This document shows positions 42,409 through 54,600 of a DNA stretch of 64,000 nt, in pieces; within the stretch, counting starts at the first letter, position 1; each line of letters begins with the position of its first letter. The stretch is from Myxococcales bacterium (lineage in GTDB: Bacteria; Myxococcota_A; Polyangia; Polyangiales; Polyangiaceae): NCBI GenBank assembly GCA_016703425.1, contig JADJCA010000001.1, forward strand, positions 744,001 through 808,000, written 5' to 3'. The notes below the pieces were generated by a model. It searched no databases and was not told the DNA's origin. It worked only from the letters and a program-made list of their open reading frames with translations. Made by a program: the position numbers and the translations under genes.

Positions 42409-44278
42409 ACGGTGAGCCTCCGGTGGTAGGTAGCCCACTCGAGCGCGGTCAGGAGCACCGCGAGGATGAGCAGGTAGACCCAGATCTCGCGACGCACGCC
42501 GAGCTGAAAGCCAGCCAGCGCCGCCGCGCGCTGCCCGTCGACGACCAGCTCCGGCGCCGGCGCGATGGTGCTCTCCGTCACGTCGAGGAGATTCGCCGCG
42601 AAGCTCGTCTTGGCGCCGCCGCCGCTCTCGAGCTCGTAGAAGCCGGCGCGCGTCCCAAGAAAGACGGCGCGCCCCTCGTGAATGGGGACTTGCTTGTGCT
42701 CGCCCTCGGGCATCGTGAGCGTCGCCGCCCCTTCGCCTTGCGCGGTGATGCGCCAGACTTCGCCGGTCCGGAAACTTGAGAGGTAGCTCGCGTCCTCATC
42801 GGTGAACCAGTTGATGGTGTTCACGAGGAAGAGCGGCCAGGCGACGCGCAGCGGCAAGTCGCTCTCGCGAACGTCAAAGCCGAGGGCCACGAACTTGAAC
42901 CCACCGCGGACGCCGGAGGCCAAAACCGGCGCCCCAGCCACGGCACCGAGGGCGCGATCCCCTGGTCCCAGCGTCAGACGATGCGCACGCCGAATGCCAA
43001 CCGACTCGAGCGCGAGGAAGCGAGCCACGGGGTGCTTGCCGTCGACCTTGTCGAAGGCGGGCCAATCGATCTCGGGACCGACCTTCACCGGCGAGCCGCT
43101 CCCGCGCGGGTCTAGGTAGAGCGCGTGAGCCTTGGGCAGCTCGGCCGGCGTCGCTCCGTCGAAGATGGCGACGTCGTAGGTCGATGACGCCGCGTGCGCG
43201 TAGTCCTTCGGCTTCACCTGCGTGACGTCGAGGTACTCATCGAGGAGGAGCGCCGCCTCGAGGTAGGTGTTGCCGTCACTCACGACGAGCACCTTGGCGC
43301 GACGCCGCTCCGGCAAGAGCGCGTAGGCGCGGTCGTCGGCCGGGAGGTCGTCGTGGCCGCCGCCTACGAGACCGAGGCGCGCCTCGAGGGCGCGACTCGC
43401 CCCCGACAAGTTCGGATAGAAGCGCGGCAGGCGCTCGCCGGGAGCCAGGCGAAGCTTGCTGAGGTCCACCAAGACGCCATCGCCAAAGAGCGAGAGTTCG
43501 ACGTCCTCCGGGGTGTCTGACGTGTTGGTCACCTCGAGCATCACCTCGTACCGACTTTTGTCGAGCGGATAGCGGCGCACCGAGAACTGCGTGATGGCGA
43601 CGTTTCGCTTGCCGCGACCGACGGGAACATAGACGAGCTTGGCGTCGCCGAGGCGCACGGCGCCGGACGCGTCGGCGGCCTCGCCGACGTTGCCATCGGA
43701 GACCACGACGATCTCCGAGCGCTCCAAGCCTCGTACCGCGTCGGTCGCGAAGCGCAGCGCCCGCGCGAAGTCGACGCGCGTGTCGGTCGCGCTGATGCGA
43801 TCCAAGGAGCGCTCCAGCTCCGCTGTGTCGCCGCTCATGGGGACGAGCGCCGTCGTGACCGCGTCCATTTGCGCGATGAGCATGCGGTCCGCGCCGCCGA
43901 GGCCACGGATCATCTTCCGCACCTCGTCCTTGGCGGAGCCCAGACGCGTACCCGAAACGTCCGTGGCTTGCATCGACGCGCTTGCGTCGACCAGCACGAC
44001 GAGGTTGCGACCTTTCACGAGCGACGCGGCGGCGCGCGGATCGCCCAGCGCGAGCACCAAGAGAACCAGGAGTGCGAGCTGCAGGAGCAACGACAGGAGG
44101 CGCTTGAGCTTGGAGAAGAGGCTCGTGGCCTCCTTGTCGCGAAGGATGCGGTTCCACAGCGGCGAGAAGGGCACCGCCACGGCGCGGCGCCGCAGCTTCA
44201 GGATGTAGAAGACGGTAACGAGCGCCGCCGCTGCGCCAAAGATGGCGAGGAGCTGCGCGAGTGGCAGGCCAGCGAGGG

Positions 44279-44282
<4 letters not shown>
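42405..44282 (-). CDS. BatA-type membrane protein with VWA domain
   Basis: 625 residues from a GTG at 44282 that overlaps the DUF58 stop (GTGA). The N-terminus LAQLLAIFGAAAALVTVFYILKLRRR and PFSPLWNRIL is the aerotolerance-regulator (BatA) N-terminal region. A second helix (LLSLLLQLALLVLLVLAL) precedes a VWA domain with MIDAS DASAS (VVLVDASASM). A glutamine-amidotransferase-like or beta-sandwich region follows, and one C-terminal helix (IWVYLLILAVLLTALEWA). It works with the VWA neighbours. Confidence 0.88.
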
Positions 44283-46249
<1,967 letters not shown>

Positions 46250-46689
46250 GGTGTGCCTTTTCGTGGGTTCGTCTGTCTCGTGCAGCGGAGGCGGGCCCAG
46301 GGATTGTCGCGGGGCCGAATCAAGAGAAAGTAGCGCCGCACGTAGAAGCGGTAGCCGCCGGGAATGTCGTCGTGCGTGAGCGTCTCCTCGGCGACGTTTT
46401 TGTATTCGCGGTACACCTTCTGGTAGCCGCGCGACGCGAAGCCCCGCTCCGCCGCGCCGAGGATCACCTCGCTGCGGCTGCCGCCCTGCCCCGTGTCTTG
46501 ACCGGCGACCTGGGTGTCTTGCGTCTGACCGCCGATGCTCGTGGCTTGACCCTGCGGCGAGCCACCGCGCTCGCTCCCGGCGCCGCTGCCGCGCTCTTGC
46601 CCTCCGCCGCCCCCAGACTGGGAGCCGCCGCGCCCTTTGCTGAGCATCAACATTTTTTGACCGCCGGGCCCGAGGACCCAGGTCTCGCC

Positions 46690-46860
46690 CTGCTGGCCTT
46701 GCCCCTGCCCCTTTTGCTGACCGCCTTGGCCTTGTTGGCCTTGGCCCTGTTGCCCCTGTCCGTCTTGCCCCTGGCCCTGTTGCCCCTCTTGGCCTTGCCC
46801 TTGCTCGCCGCTCCCGCTCTGTTCGCCTTCGCCCTTTTGGCCTTGGCCCTGGCTACCACC
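46690..46860 (-). repeat. Low-complexity GQGQ/QQGQ coding repeat
   Basis: The coding strand repeats short units made of CAG/CAA and GGC/GGG (plus strand CCTTGGCC, CCCTGTTGCCCC) within the coiled-coil gene. Length is likely to vary between strains. Confidence 0.7.
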
Positions 46861-48293
46861 GCGAGCGTGTCGCTGGAACTTCTGGAGCCGCACCATCTGC
46901 TGCTTGCCGCCCTTGCCTTGCTGACGAAGCGTCTCGCGGAGCTCTTGGATCCGTTGACGGAGCTGCTCCTTCTCCTCGTCGCTCATCTTCTCGCGACCCA
47001 TGCGATTGATGTCCTCGGCGGAGTTCTCGAGATCCGCGGCGCTGGCGCCGAGGTCGCGCATGAGATCTTCAGCGGCCTTCGACAGCTCGCGATCCAGGCG
47101 ATCGAGTTGGCGCTCTGACTTCTCGGCTTGCTCGCGCTCGCGATCGAGTCGCTCGAGCTCGCGCTCCTTCTTCTTGAGGAGACTCCGCTCTTCGTCAGAG
47201 CCGGCGTCGCCGAGACGCTCCTTGCGCTTGAGGAGGTCGGCCTTCAGATCCTCGCGACGCTTGTCGAGAGCGGCCTTCCGCTCGTCCTGACCCGCGCTCG
47301 CCTTCTTCAGCGCCTCGCGGAGCCGATCGAGCTGCGCCTTGTCGACGCCGCTCCCCTTCTCCTTCAGCTTCTTCGCCAGCTCCCGAAGCTTCTCGGAAGC
47401 CTCCGCGAGGTTCTGCTTCGAGAGCGCCTCGCCGGCGGGCTTCGAGAGCTCTGACTTCTTGAGTTCGTCGCCAATTTTCGCGAGCGCCTCTTCGAGGTCT
47501 TTTGCTGAGGCCTCGCGCCCGTTCAGGAGTTTGTCCTCGAGCGACTGGAGCTTGCGAAACGCATCGGTGCGATCGAGGCGCTTGTTCGCCAAGTCCTCGA
47601 TCAGCTGGTTGAACTCGGTGATGGCGGCCTTGGTGTCGTCGCTCAGCGGCTTCTGTTCCATCTCCTTCAGGAACTCGCGCATCGCGTCCATGTCGTCGGC
47701 GGTCACCTCGAGGGCATCAATGGTCTTTGCGCCGGCGACGATCTCCCGCTGCCGCACCTCAAAGGCGAGCACGAGGCCGAGCGTCGCGGCGAGACCAGCG
47801 ACCCACGCCACCTGGCGCGGCAAGCGGAGCGGGACAGCCTTCCGCGCGTCGACGCTCGGCGCCACGCGCAGCGCGTCGTCGATGGCGGCATCCATGAAGG
47901 CGCTGCGCTGCTCGCCCGGCAAGCCCGCGAACTCGAGCGCGCTCGAGAGCCGGTCGCTCAAGCCGTGGTGGCGATCCAGCGCCACAGCGCCAGCGCTCGG
48001 CGGGAGCCTTCGCGCGTACGCGACCGCCGTCGCAGCGAGCCAGGCGAGGCCGAGGCCACCGAGAACCCCGCGCGTCATGGCCTCGGGCACGACGCCCATC
48101 TTGCGCAACGCCGTGACGACAATGGCGCCACCGAGGCCGAAGGCGAGCGCCGTCGCCGACACGTGGAGCGCCCGGCCGAGGCGAAGGCGGCGCTCGGCAC
48201 GGCGCACCGGCCGCACGATGGCGGCGAGGTGAGCAAGACTCGAGCGCGAGGTCTTCATAGCGAGAAGCGCGGCACGTGGGCGGTGGGTCCGAT

Positions 48294-48317
48294 GCAGCGA
48301 TTCAATTGAATCGCTGC
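48294..48317. promoter_or_regulatory. 24-bp perfect palindrome upstream of the MoxR/VWA operon
   Basis: Half-site GCAGCGATTCAA with its exact reverse complement, no spacer, centred at 48305/48306. It lies 36 bp before the ATG at 48258 in the 246-bp gap. With this symmetry it is a strong candidate operator for a dimeric regulator; a hairpin in the mRNA leader is the alternative. No other function is visible in the gap. Confidence 0.6.
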
Positions 48318-48504
48318 GCTACGGCTTGACGCACGAGGCGCGCGGAAGTTCCGAAGGTCCACACAGCATAGCGAACTTACGGTGAAACACCCGACGCTGC
48401 GCACCTTGTCGCACCAATCGAACGTCGGCCCTTGTACCTCTACCGGGAACAATGCGCGGATGCCGCGGCGCATTCCCCGGGCGTCTCCTTGAGCGCGTGT
48501 TCCT

Positions 48505-49890
48505 TCAGCGAACGGCGAGCCAGGCCACCCCCGCGCCAACGACAACTCCGACGGCCGCCACCAGGAGGATGAGGAGCCGCACCTTGGCCGGTGACGGCGC
48601 GCTCGAGGGTCGGGCGCTCAGGCGCGCCTTCGCGTCGACGGGCGGCGCTGGCGGAGCCGATTGCCGCTCGCTCACGATGACGTCCTCGAAGCGAGGCGGC
48701 GCCGACGTCAGCTGCGAGAGCACGGTGAGCTCGTCGAGGGAAGGCAGCGAGGCTCGTTTCCCCTGAAGCTCCAGGGCGTTCCGCAAGGGCGCGTCGACGG
48801 GCAGTTCGACGCCGAGCGGCGGCAGCGCACGGACGGCGTCGGGCTGCGCCGTGTCATCGCTGTCGTCAGCGACCGCCTGCGCTCCATCTTCGTATCGGCG
48901 CGTGGGGCCCAACCGACCCGCATGTGAGCCGTCGGAGGACCGCTCGTCGGGCCCGAGCGCCTCGAGGGCCTCTCGGGAGCTCGTGAGGAGGGCCCGCAGC
49001 TCCGCCTCCCCCCGCGCGCAGTCCACGTTGTCTTGCACCACGGCCCGAAATTCCGCGGCCGAGAGCGTTCGCTCCTTGGGGTCGACGGCGAGCGCACGCC
49101 GAATGGCCCCCTGGATGCCCCGCGGAAGGTCGGGACGCACCACGTCGATCGGGGCGAGCCGGGGATTTTTCATGGCTCGAAGCAGCTCGACTTCGTCGTC
49201 GCTGAAGCGCGCGAAGGGCGCTCGTCCGGTGGCGAGCCACCAGGAGAGGAGCCCCGCGGCGTAGACGTCGGCGCGCTCCGTCACTGACTCGCCACGCGCC
49301 TGCTCGGGCGCCATGCACCCGAGGGTGCCGTGTACGAGGCCTAGCTGCGTGCCCGTCGACGTGCCCACCAGCTTCGCCATCCCGAAGTCCGTCAGCTTGA
49401 CGTTTCCCTCCCAGTCCAAGAGCACGTTGCTCGGGCTCACATCGCGATGAACGATGGGCACCGCCGCGCCGCTGTCGTCGGTGTACGCGTGGGCGTGAGA
49501 CAAAGCCGCGAGAACGCGCTCCACGATCGCGAAGGCCGCCCGGTCTGGCAAGCGAGCTCGCGCTTTCGCGGCGAGACGGAGGAGCCGCGACAACGGGATC
49601 CCGTCGACGTATTCGAAGACGAGCGCGGCGTAGCCCGCGTCCTGGACGAAAGCGCGGACCTGAACGATGGCCGGGTGCGATAGCCGCGCCGCGAGCGATG
49701 CCTCGTGCGCGAGGCTCGCCTTCTGCGCCGCGTCGAGCTCGGCGCGCGGGTCGCCCAACATCTTCACGGCGACGAGGCGGCCACCGCGACTTCGCGCGAG
49801 GTAGACGCTGCCAACACCGCCCGCGCCGAGGCGCTCGAGCACCTCGAAGCCCCGCAGCTTGGGGCGGCCGTTGTCCGTCGGGAACATCAT
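48505..49890 (-). CDS. Serine/threonine protein kinase with C-terminal membrane anchor
   Basis: 461 residues from the ATG at 49890. Pkn-type kinase: Gly loop LGAGGVGSVYLA, Lys in VAVKML, HRDVSPSNVLL (in place of the usual HRDLKPxN), DFGMAKL and the activation segment GTLGCMAPEQARG. The Asp, Lys and DFG are intact, so it should be active. A Ser/Pro/Asp-rich linker follows, then one helix (LLILLVAAVGVVVGAGVAWLA) at the C-terminus that leaves almost nothing outside, so it is anchored, with no extracellular sensor. Confidence 0.92.
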   Translation of the reverse strand: MMFPTDNGRPKLRGFEVLERLGAGGVGSVYLARSRGGRLVAVKMLGDPRAELDAAQKASLAHEASLAARLSHPAIVQVRAFVQDAGYAALVFEYVDGIPLSRLLRLAAKARARLPDRAAFAIVERVLAALSHAHAYTDDSGAAVPIVHRDVSPSNVLLDWEGNVKLTDFGMAKLVGTSTGTQLGLVHGTLGCMAPEQARGESVTERADVYAAGLLSWWLATGRAPFARFSDDEVELLRAMKNPRLAPIDVVRPDLPRGIQGAIRRALAVDPKERTLSAAEFRAVVQDNVDCARGEAELRALLTSSREALEALGPDERSSDGSHAGRLGPTRRYEDGAQAVADDSDDTAQPDAVRALPPLGVELPVDAPLRNALELQGKRASLPSLDELTVLSQLTSAPPRFEDVIVSERQSAPPAPPVDAKARLSARPSSAPSPAKVRLLILLVAAVGVVVGAGVAWLAVR

Positions 49891-49997
49891 CGCCTTGCGC
49901 CATGATGCCAAACCCCGCTTGCGCGGCGGAAGGAAAGTCCCTCCTCCACACAAGGATTGTGATCGTGCGGCCCCCCCCTTGCGATACGCTACGCGTC

Positions 49998-50609
49998 TTG
50001 AGCGAGCTGGTTTTTCCACGCGCGCCGCACGCGAGCGTCCGAGTCGTCCGCGAGGTGGGCCGCTCGGAGGGCTTCCTCTCCATGAGGCGCGTCGACCTAT
50101 CCGTCGAGGACGGGCCGGCGTTCGCGTACGACGTCGTCGAGCGGCGCGCGATGGACGCCGCGGTGATCGCGGCCCACTACCAGGCCTCTGGGAAGCCGTG
50201 GGTCGTGCTCGTCTCGTGCGTGCGTCCGCCTTTCGCGCTTCGCGGCGAGGCGGCGACCTTCTTGGAGCTGCCGGCGGGCCTCATCGAGCCGGGCGAAGAA
50301 CCGGCAGAGGCGGCCCTCCGCGAGCTCTTCGAAGAGACGGGACTCGTGGTGTCCCAGGTCTCGGCGCTCGGCCCGCCGGTGTTGCCGGCGCCAGCGATGA
50401 TCGCGGAGCGGCAGCACATGTTTCACGTGTCGGTCACGGCGGAAGCGGTGGCGTCGACCCGCCCCCGCGGCGACGGCTCCGACCTCGAGCGACGAGCGGT
50501 GCTTGCGCCAGTCCCTTTGGAGGACGCACTCCGGATGGCCAAGCTCGGACTTCTCGCCGATTCGAAGAGTGAGCTCGCGCTGCGGCGCCTTGCGGAGGCC
50601 CTCGCATGA
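49998..50609 (+). CDS. Nudix hydrolase (ADP-ribose pyrophosphatase-like)
   Basis: The Nudix box G-x5-E-x7-REL-x-EE-x-GL is complete in GLIEPGEEPAEAALRELFEETGL. It likely hydrolyses a nucleoside diphosphate derivative such as ADP-ribose. The start is uncertain. A TTG at 49998 keeps the N-terminal strand region (VRVVREVGRSEGFL) expected in ADP-ribose-type members. The ATG at 50082 with GGAGG about ten bases upstream gives a shorter 175-residue protein. The stop overlaps the start of the NAD kinase gene (ATGA), so the two NAD-related enzymes are coupled. Confidence 0.82.
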   Translation: MSELVFPRAPHASVRVVREVGRSEGFLSMRRVDLSVEDGPAFAYDVVERRAMDAAVIAAHYQASGKPWVVLVSCVRPPFALRGEAATFLELPAGLIEPGEEPAEAALRELFEETGLVVSQVSALGPPVLPAPAMIAERQHMFHVSVTAEAVASTRPRGDGSDLERRAVLAPVPLEDALRMAKLGLLADSKSELALRRLAEALA

Positions 50610-51535
50610 AGCCGCACGTCCTCGTGCTCGTGAAGCGCACGAGCTTCCAGACCTTCGTCCTCGACGCGAAAGACGACCGGACGCTTCGCCTGATGCGTCA
50701 AAAGAACCCCGCCGTGGCGAGGCTTCGGTCGTCGCACGAGTCCCACCTCGCGACGCTGACCGAGGTGGGCGAGGCGCTCGACAAACTCGGCACGAGCATG
50801 ACGGTCTTGCCGGCCACCCCGCCCAAGAGCGCCGGACCGAAGGCCGACGACAAGCTCTTCCGCGAGGCGACGCTCGTGGTCACCGTCGGCGGCGATGGAA
50901 CGCTCCTCGCGGCGTCCCACCGCCTGGGCCCGAATACGCCCCTCTTGGGAATCAACAGCGCGCCCGAGAGTTCGGTGGGCTTCTTTTGCGCCGGCCGACG
51001 CGGCTCGGCGCATCGAACGCTGCGAGCGGCGCTGGAGGACAAACTCTTGCGGGTCCGCCTTTCGCGCATGGAGGTGGAGCTCGCGGGAGCGATCGTCCAT
51101 CGGCGCGTCCTCAACGACGCCCTCTTCTGCCACGCCTCGCCGGCAGCGACGTCGCGGTACATCCTGTCGTTGAATGGCTCGAAAAAGGGGCGCCCCGCAA
51201 AGGCGCAGGCCGACGAGCAACGCTCCAGCGGCTTGTGGATTGGCCCCGCCGCCGGCTCCACCGCGGCCCAACGCAGCGCCGGCGGACGAATCTTGCCGCT
51301 CCGATCGCGGGCGCTCCAGTTCGTGGTGCGCGAGCCCTACATGCGGCACGGGCGCCGAGCGCGGCTCGTTCGGGGGCTGATCCGTGAGGGCGCGGAGCTC
51401 GACATCGTTTGCAAGATGCGCGACGCAAGACTCTTTCTCGATGGTGATCAAAACGTCGTCTTCGTGGGCCTCGGCGACGTGGTCCGCTTTCGACGCTCGA
51501 GCGAGCACCTGACGGTCTTGGGCCTCCGGCGCTAG
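50606..51535 (+). CDS. nadK: NAD kinase
   Basis: 309 residues. Phosphorylates NAD+ to NADP+. The GGDGT motif (VTVGGDGTLLAASH), the substrate segment GINSAPESSVGF, the LND motif (VLNDALFCHAS) and the Gly-rich C-terminal region (RSSGLWIGPAAGSTAA) are in order. Coupled to the Nudix gene upstream. Confidence 0.92.
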   Translation: MKPHVLVLVKRTSFQTFVLDAKDDRTLRLMRQKNPAVARLRSSHESHLATLTEVGEALDKLGTSMTVLPATPPKSAGPKADDKLFREATLVVTVGGDGTLLAASHRLGPNTPLLGINSAPESSVGFFCAGRRGSAHRTLRAALEDKLLRVRLSRMEVELAGAIVHRRVLNDALFCHASPAATSRYILSLNGSKKGRPAKAQADEQRSSGLWIGPAAGSTAAQRSAGGRILPLRSRALQFVVREPYMRHGRRARLVRGLIREGAELDIVCKMRDARLFLDGDQNVVFVGLGDVVRFRRSSEHLTVLGLRR

Positions 51536-51651
51536 CAGCCAGGCCGCGGCCGCCTCAATGGCCACGAAATAGCGGCGATCGGCGGTAGCCGGATGCCGCG
51601 CCTCGGGTACAATGACCGCTCCAACGGGGCACGACGCGCGAGATTCACCCG

Positions 51652-52656
51652 ATGAGCGACTTTCCCTCCCGCAGCAGGCGCGCCGCCGTCGCCTTCGCAA
51701 GCCTCGCGGCCGCAACAACGATCCTGCTGACCGCAGCCGACAGCGCGGCCTTCTGCCGAACGGCCACGGAAGGCCTCTCGGAGGGGTGCAAGCCAACGGG
51801 AAAGAACTGCTGCACCCTCGGCAAGCCCATCTATTGGAAGAACGCATGCATCGGCTTCAGCATGCATTTTTTGCCCACCACCAAGCGAGACATCAGCTTT
51901 CTCTTGGCGAGTCGCACGCTGTCGCAAGCTTTCGGCGTCTGGACCGCCGCGAGCTGCTCCGGAAGCGAAGGTTCTTCTCGCGTGAGCATCGACGTGCGCC
52001 AATTGCCTCCGGTCGAATGTGGTGACGTCGAGACCGACCAGAAGACCAAGAACCAGAACGTCATCGTCTTCCGCGACAGCGTCTGGAACCATCGTGACCC
52101 TGACAACGTGCTCGCCCTCACGACCGTCTCCTTCGACAAGACGTCGGGCGAGATTCGTGGCGCCGACCTCGAGTTCAACACCGCCAACGTCCCGATGGTG
52201 TGCCCCACGGTACAGAACGCCGTCGACAAGACCGGCGAGGCTTCGTGTTTCGATGCACCGCCGCCGAAGGGTGGCTTCGACTTTGCGAGCATCGTGACGC
52301 ACGAGGTCGGCCACTTCTTGGGCATGGCCCACTCCAACAACCAGCAGGCCACGATGGCGGCGCAGTACCAGAATGGCGAGTACACGCTCCGCACGCTCAC
52401 GGCCGACGACATCGCGGGCATCTGCAACGCCTACCCGCCGCTCTCACCGGATGGCACCGGCTACCGCGCCGCAGGGGTCGAAGGAAAGGACCTCGTCCGA
52501 CAGGGCCCCTGCGATCCGACGCCGCTCAATGGCTTCTCGTCGGTCTGTGACCCCGGCGGGTGCTCGGCCTCGGGCGCCAAGAGTTCGCCGCTCAACTTCT
52601 TCCTGGTGGCGCTCGCCACGCTGACGCTCGCTCGACGCCGGAGGTCTCCTCGATGA
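51652..52656 (+). CDS. Secreted matrixin-like zinc metalloprotease with MYXO-CTERM-like tail
   Basis: 334 residues. Signal peptide, then a Cys-rich N-terminal region, and the M10/matrixin zinc motif HEVGHFLGMAH (217-227) with a Met-turn in ATMAAQYQ. The C-terminus (CDPGGCSASGA, then NFFLVALATLTLA and RRRRSPR) matches the Cys + hydrophobic helix + Arg pattern of the myxobacterial sorting tag, so it may be surface attached. The next gene overlaps its stop (ATGA). Confidence 0.88.
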   Translation: MSDFPSRSRRAAVAFASLAAATTILLTAADSAAFCRTATEGLSEGCKPTGKNCCTLGKPIYWKNACIGFSMHFLPTTKRDISFLLASRTLSQAFGVWTAASCSGSEGSSRVSIDVRQLPPVECGDVETDQKTKNQNVIVFRDSVWNHRDPDNVLALTTVSFDKTSGEIRGADLEFNTANVPMVCPTVQNAVDKTGEASCFDAPPPKGGFDFASIVTHEVGHFLGMAHSNNQQATMAAQYQNGEYTLRTLTADDIAGICNAYPPLSPDGTGYRAAGVEGKDLVRQGPCDPTPLNGFSSVCDPGGCSASGAKSSPLNFFLVALATLTLARRRRSPR

Positions 52657-53315
52657 ACCGTTTCGTCTCTAACGCCGGCGCCGGCATCCGCGCGCGAGCT
52701 TGGGCCCTTGCGCTTCGCGCCGCGCTCGGCACCGTCGCCTTGGGCGCTGCCGTTTCTGTTAGCGGTCAGGCCAGCGCCTCGGTGTCCATCGCCGTTCAGT
52801 TCGACGAGCTGGTGGAGCGCTCCAAGGCCGTCGCTGTCATCGTCCCCATCGAACAGCGCAGCGTGTGGGAAGGTCGTTCGATCATCACCTACACGCGAGT
52901 GCAGATCGACGACGGCATCGCCGGCGACGCGACCTCGGGCCGCGAGGTTTGGGTCGTCACGCGCGGCGGAGTCGTTGGAGAGATTGCCCAGCACGTCGAC
53001 GGCGAGCCGGTACTTCGCGTCGGTCGCCCTTCCCTCGCGTTCCTCCGCGAGGACATCATCGGCGACAAGGCGGCGCAGGCCAGCGGCGTTTACATCGTGA
53101 CGGCACGCGCCCAGGGGATTTTCCCCATCGTGACGGAGTCGGACAAGAGGAAGAAGCTCGTCTCAAGCGCCGCGCTGGGCATGCTCTATCCCCCGCGCGC
53201 CAAGGTGCCCATGGTTCAAAAGGCGCTGGCCCGCGAGGTCTTGGAGGACAAGAGCGTAGACGAGGCGCGCGAGAGCATTCGGAGCGCCTGGCGCCGCATC
53301 CACGTCAAGCGATGA
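52653..53315 (+). CDS. Secreted protein of unknown function coupled to the matrixin
   Basis: 220 residues. The ATG overlaps the protease stop and has GGAGG eight bases upstream. A signal peptide (ALRAALGTVALGAAVSVSGQASA) precedes a soluble chain (FDELVERSKAVAVIVPIEQRS, WVVTRGGVVGE, SLAFLREDIIGD) which I do not recognise. Coupling to a secreted metalloprotease suggests a shared role such as inhibitor, chaperone or substrate. Confidence 0.7.
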   Translation: MNRFVSNAGAGIRARAWALALRAALGTVALGAAVSVSGQASASVSIAVQFDELVERSKAVAVIVPIEQRSVWEGRSIITYTRVQIDDGIAGDATSGREVWVVTRGGVVGEIAQHVDGEPVLRVGRPSLAFLREDIIGDKAAQASGVYIVTARAQGIFPIVTESDKRKKLVSSAALGMLYPPRAKVPMVQKALAREVLEDKSVDEARESIRSAWRRIHVKR

Positions 53316-53394
53316 CGCTCGCCCGTCGCACCGGTGAACACGACGTCACGGTGACCGCCACCGGCGAGCGGGCGACCGAAGATGCGCGGTTCGC

Positions 53395-54600
53395 GTGAAG
53401 GTCTCCGAGTCCCACGAGGCTGAGGTTCAAGCGCGCCCCTCGTCGCTTTGGCGACGCGTATTCCCCGGCCCTGGCGAGGCGCGAGACCTCTTGGTGGTGG
53501 CCGGCGAGGCGTCCGGCGACCGCGCGGCTGCGAGCGTCCTCGCCGAGCTCACGGGTGTGCGCGCCTTCGGGATGGGCGGCCTCGCCCTCGCGGGCGCCGG
53601 TGCCGAGCTCACGTTCGATCTCCGCAGCTTGACGGCCCTTGGCATTGGCGACGTCGTCGCGCGGGCGGGGCCCGTCGCGCAGGCGTACCGCGCCGTTACG
53701 GCGGCGACGAAGGTGCATAGACCGCGGGCCGCGCTCCTCGTCAACTACTCGGAGTTCAACCTTCGGCTGGCCGCCAAGCTCAAGAAACGGGGCACGAAGG
53801 TTCTGTTCTACATCGCGCCGCAAATATGGGCTTGGCGGCCCTCGAGGGCCGAAGCGCTGCGCGAGTCCGTCGACAAGCTCGCCGTGATCCTTCCCTTCGA
53901 GGAGAGCCTATGGCGGAGCCACGGCGTCGACGCCACCTACGTGGGTCACCCGTTGACCGAGACCTTCGCTCAGGATCGAAGCACCGCGCGGCGTCTCCTC
54001 GATCTAACCCCGAGTGCGCCGGCCGTGGCCATGATGCCGGGTTCGCGGCCCCACGAGTGCGAGCGTCACTTGAAACCCATGCTCGCCGCCTATGAGAAGA
54101 TTCGGCGGGAGCGAGCGAGCCTCGACGCGCGGGTGCTCCTAGCGCCAAGCCTCGCGGGGCCGGCGCGCGCCGAGGTGCTCGAACTCGCCCGCCGAGCGCG
54201 CGTTCCGGTGTATCCCATCGCCCCCGACGGGACGGCCCGGGAAATCCTCTCGGCCTTCGACGTCTCGTTGTGCGCATCCGGCACGGCGTCGCTCGAAGCC
54301 GCCTTCGCCGGTGCCCTCCCGGTGATTGTGTACCGGACGGGGCTTGTAACGGAGGGCATCGCGCGCCTCCTCATGCAGACGCCCTACGTCGGCCTCCCCA
54401 ACGTGCTCTTGGCGCGCGCCGCGTTCCCCGAGCTCCTTCAACGAGAGGTCACGACGCACAACGTCGCTCGCGCGATGACGGAGCTGCTCGATCGCCCCGC
54501 CGCGCCCGCGGCCGCGGCGGCGGAGATTCGTGCGCTCTTCGCCGGGCAGCACCGTCCGTCACATGAGGTCGCCGCGATGCTCCGCGAGCTTCTCCGTTGA
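53395..54600 (+). CDS. lpxB: Lipid-A-disaccharide synthase
   Basis: 401 residues, GTG start. Joins UDP-2,3-diacylglucosamine and lipid X in lipid A synthesis at the inner face of the membrane. Marks: VVAGEASGDR (36-45), FGMGG, NYSEFNLRLA, YIAPQIWAWRPSR, YVGHPLTE, MMPGSRPHE and ASGTASLEAA. The length is typical. Its TGA overlaps the start of the membrane glycosyltransferase, suggesting both act on lipid A or other surface glycolipids. Confidence 0.93.
   Translation: MKVSESHEAEVQARPSSLWRRVFPGPGEARDLLVVAGEASGDRAAASVLAELTGVRAFGMGGLALAGAGAELTFDLRSLTALGIGDVVARAGPVAQAYRAVTAATKVHRPRAALLVNYSEFNLRLAAKLKKRGTKVLFYIAPQIWAWRPSRAEALRESVDKLAVILPFEESLWRSHGVDATYVGHPLTETFAQDRSTARRLLDLTPSAPAVAMMPGSRPHECERHLKPMLAAYEKIRRERASLDARVLLAPSLAGPARAEVLELARRARVPVYPIAPDGTAREILSAFDVSLCASGTASLEAAFAGALPVIVYRTGLVTEGIARLLMQTPYVGLPNVLLARAAFPELLQREVTTHNVARAMTELLDRPAAPAAAAAEIRALFAGQHRPSHEVAAMLRELLR

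Noticed and set aside
46690..46860. Regular short repeats as a CRISPR-like array.
   Set aside because: They encode Gln/Gly repeats in a continuous frame and lack spacers.
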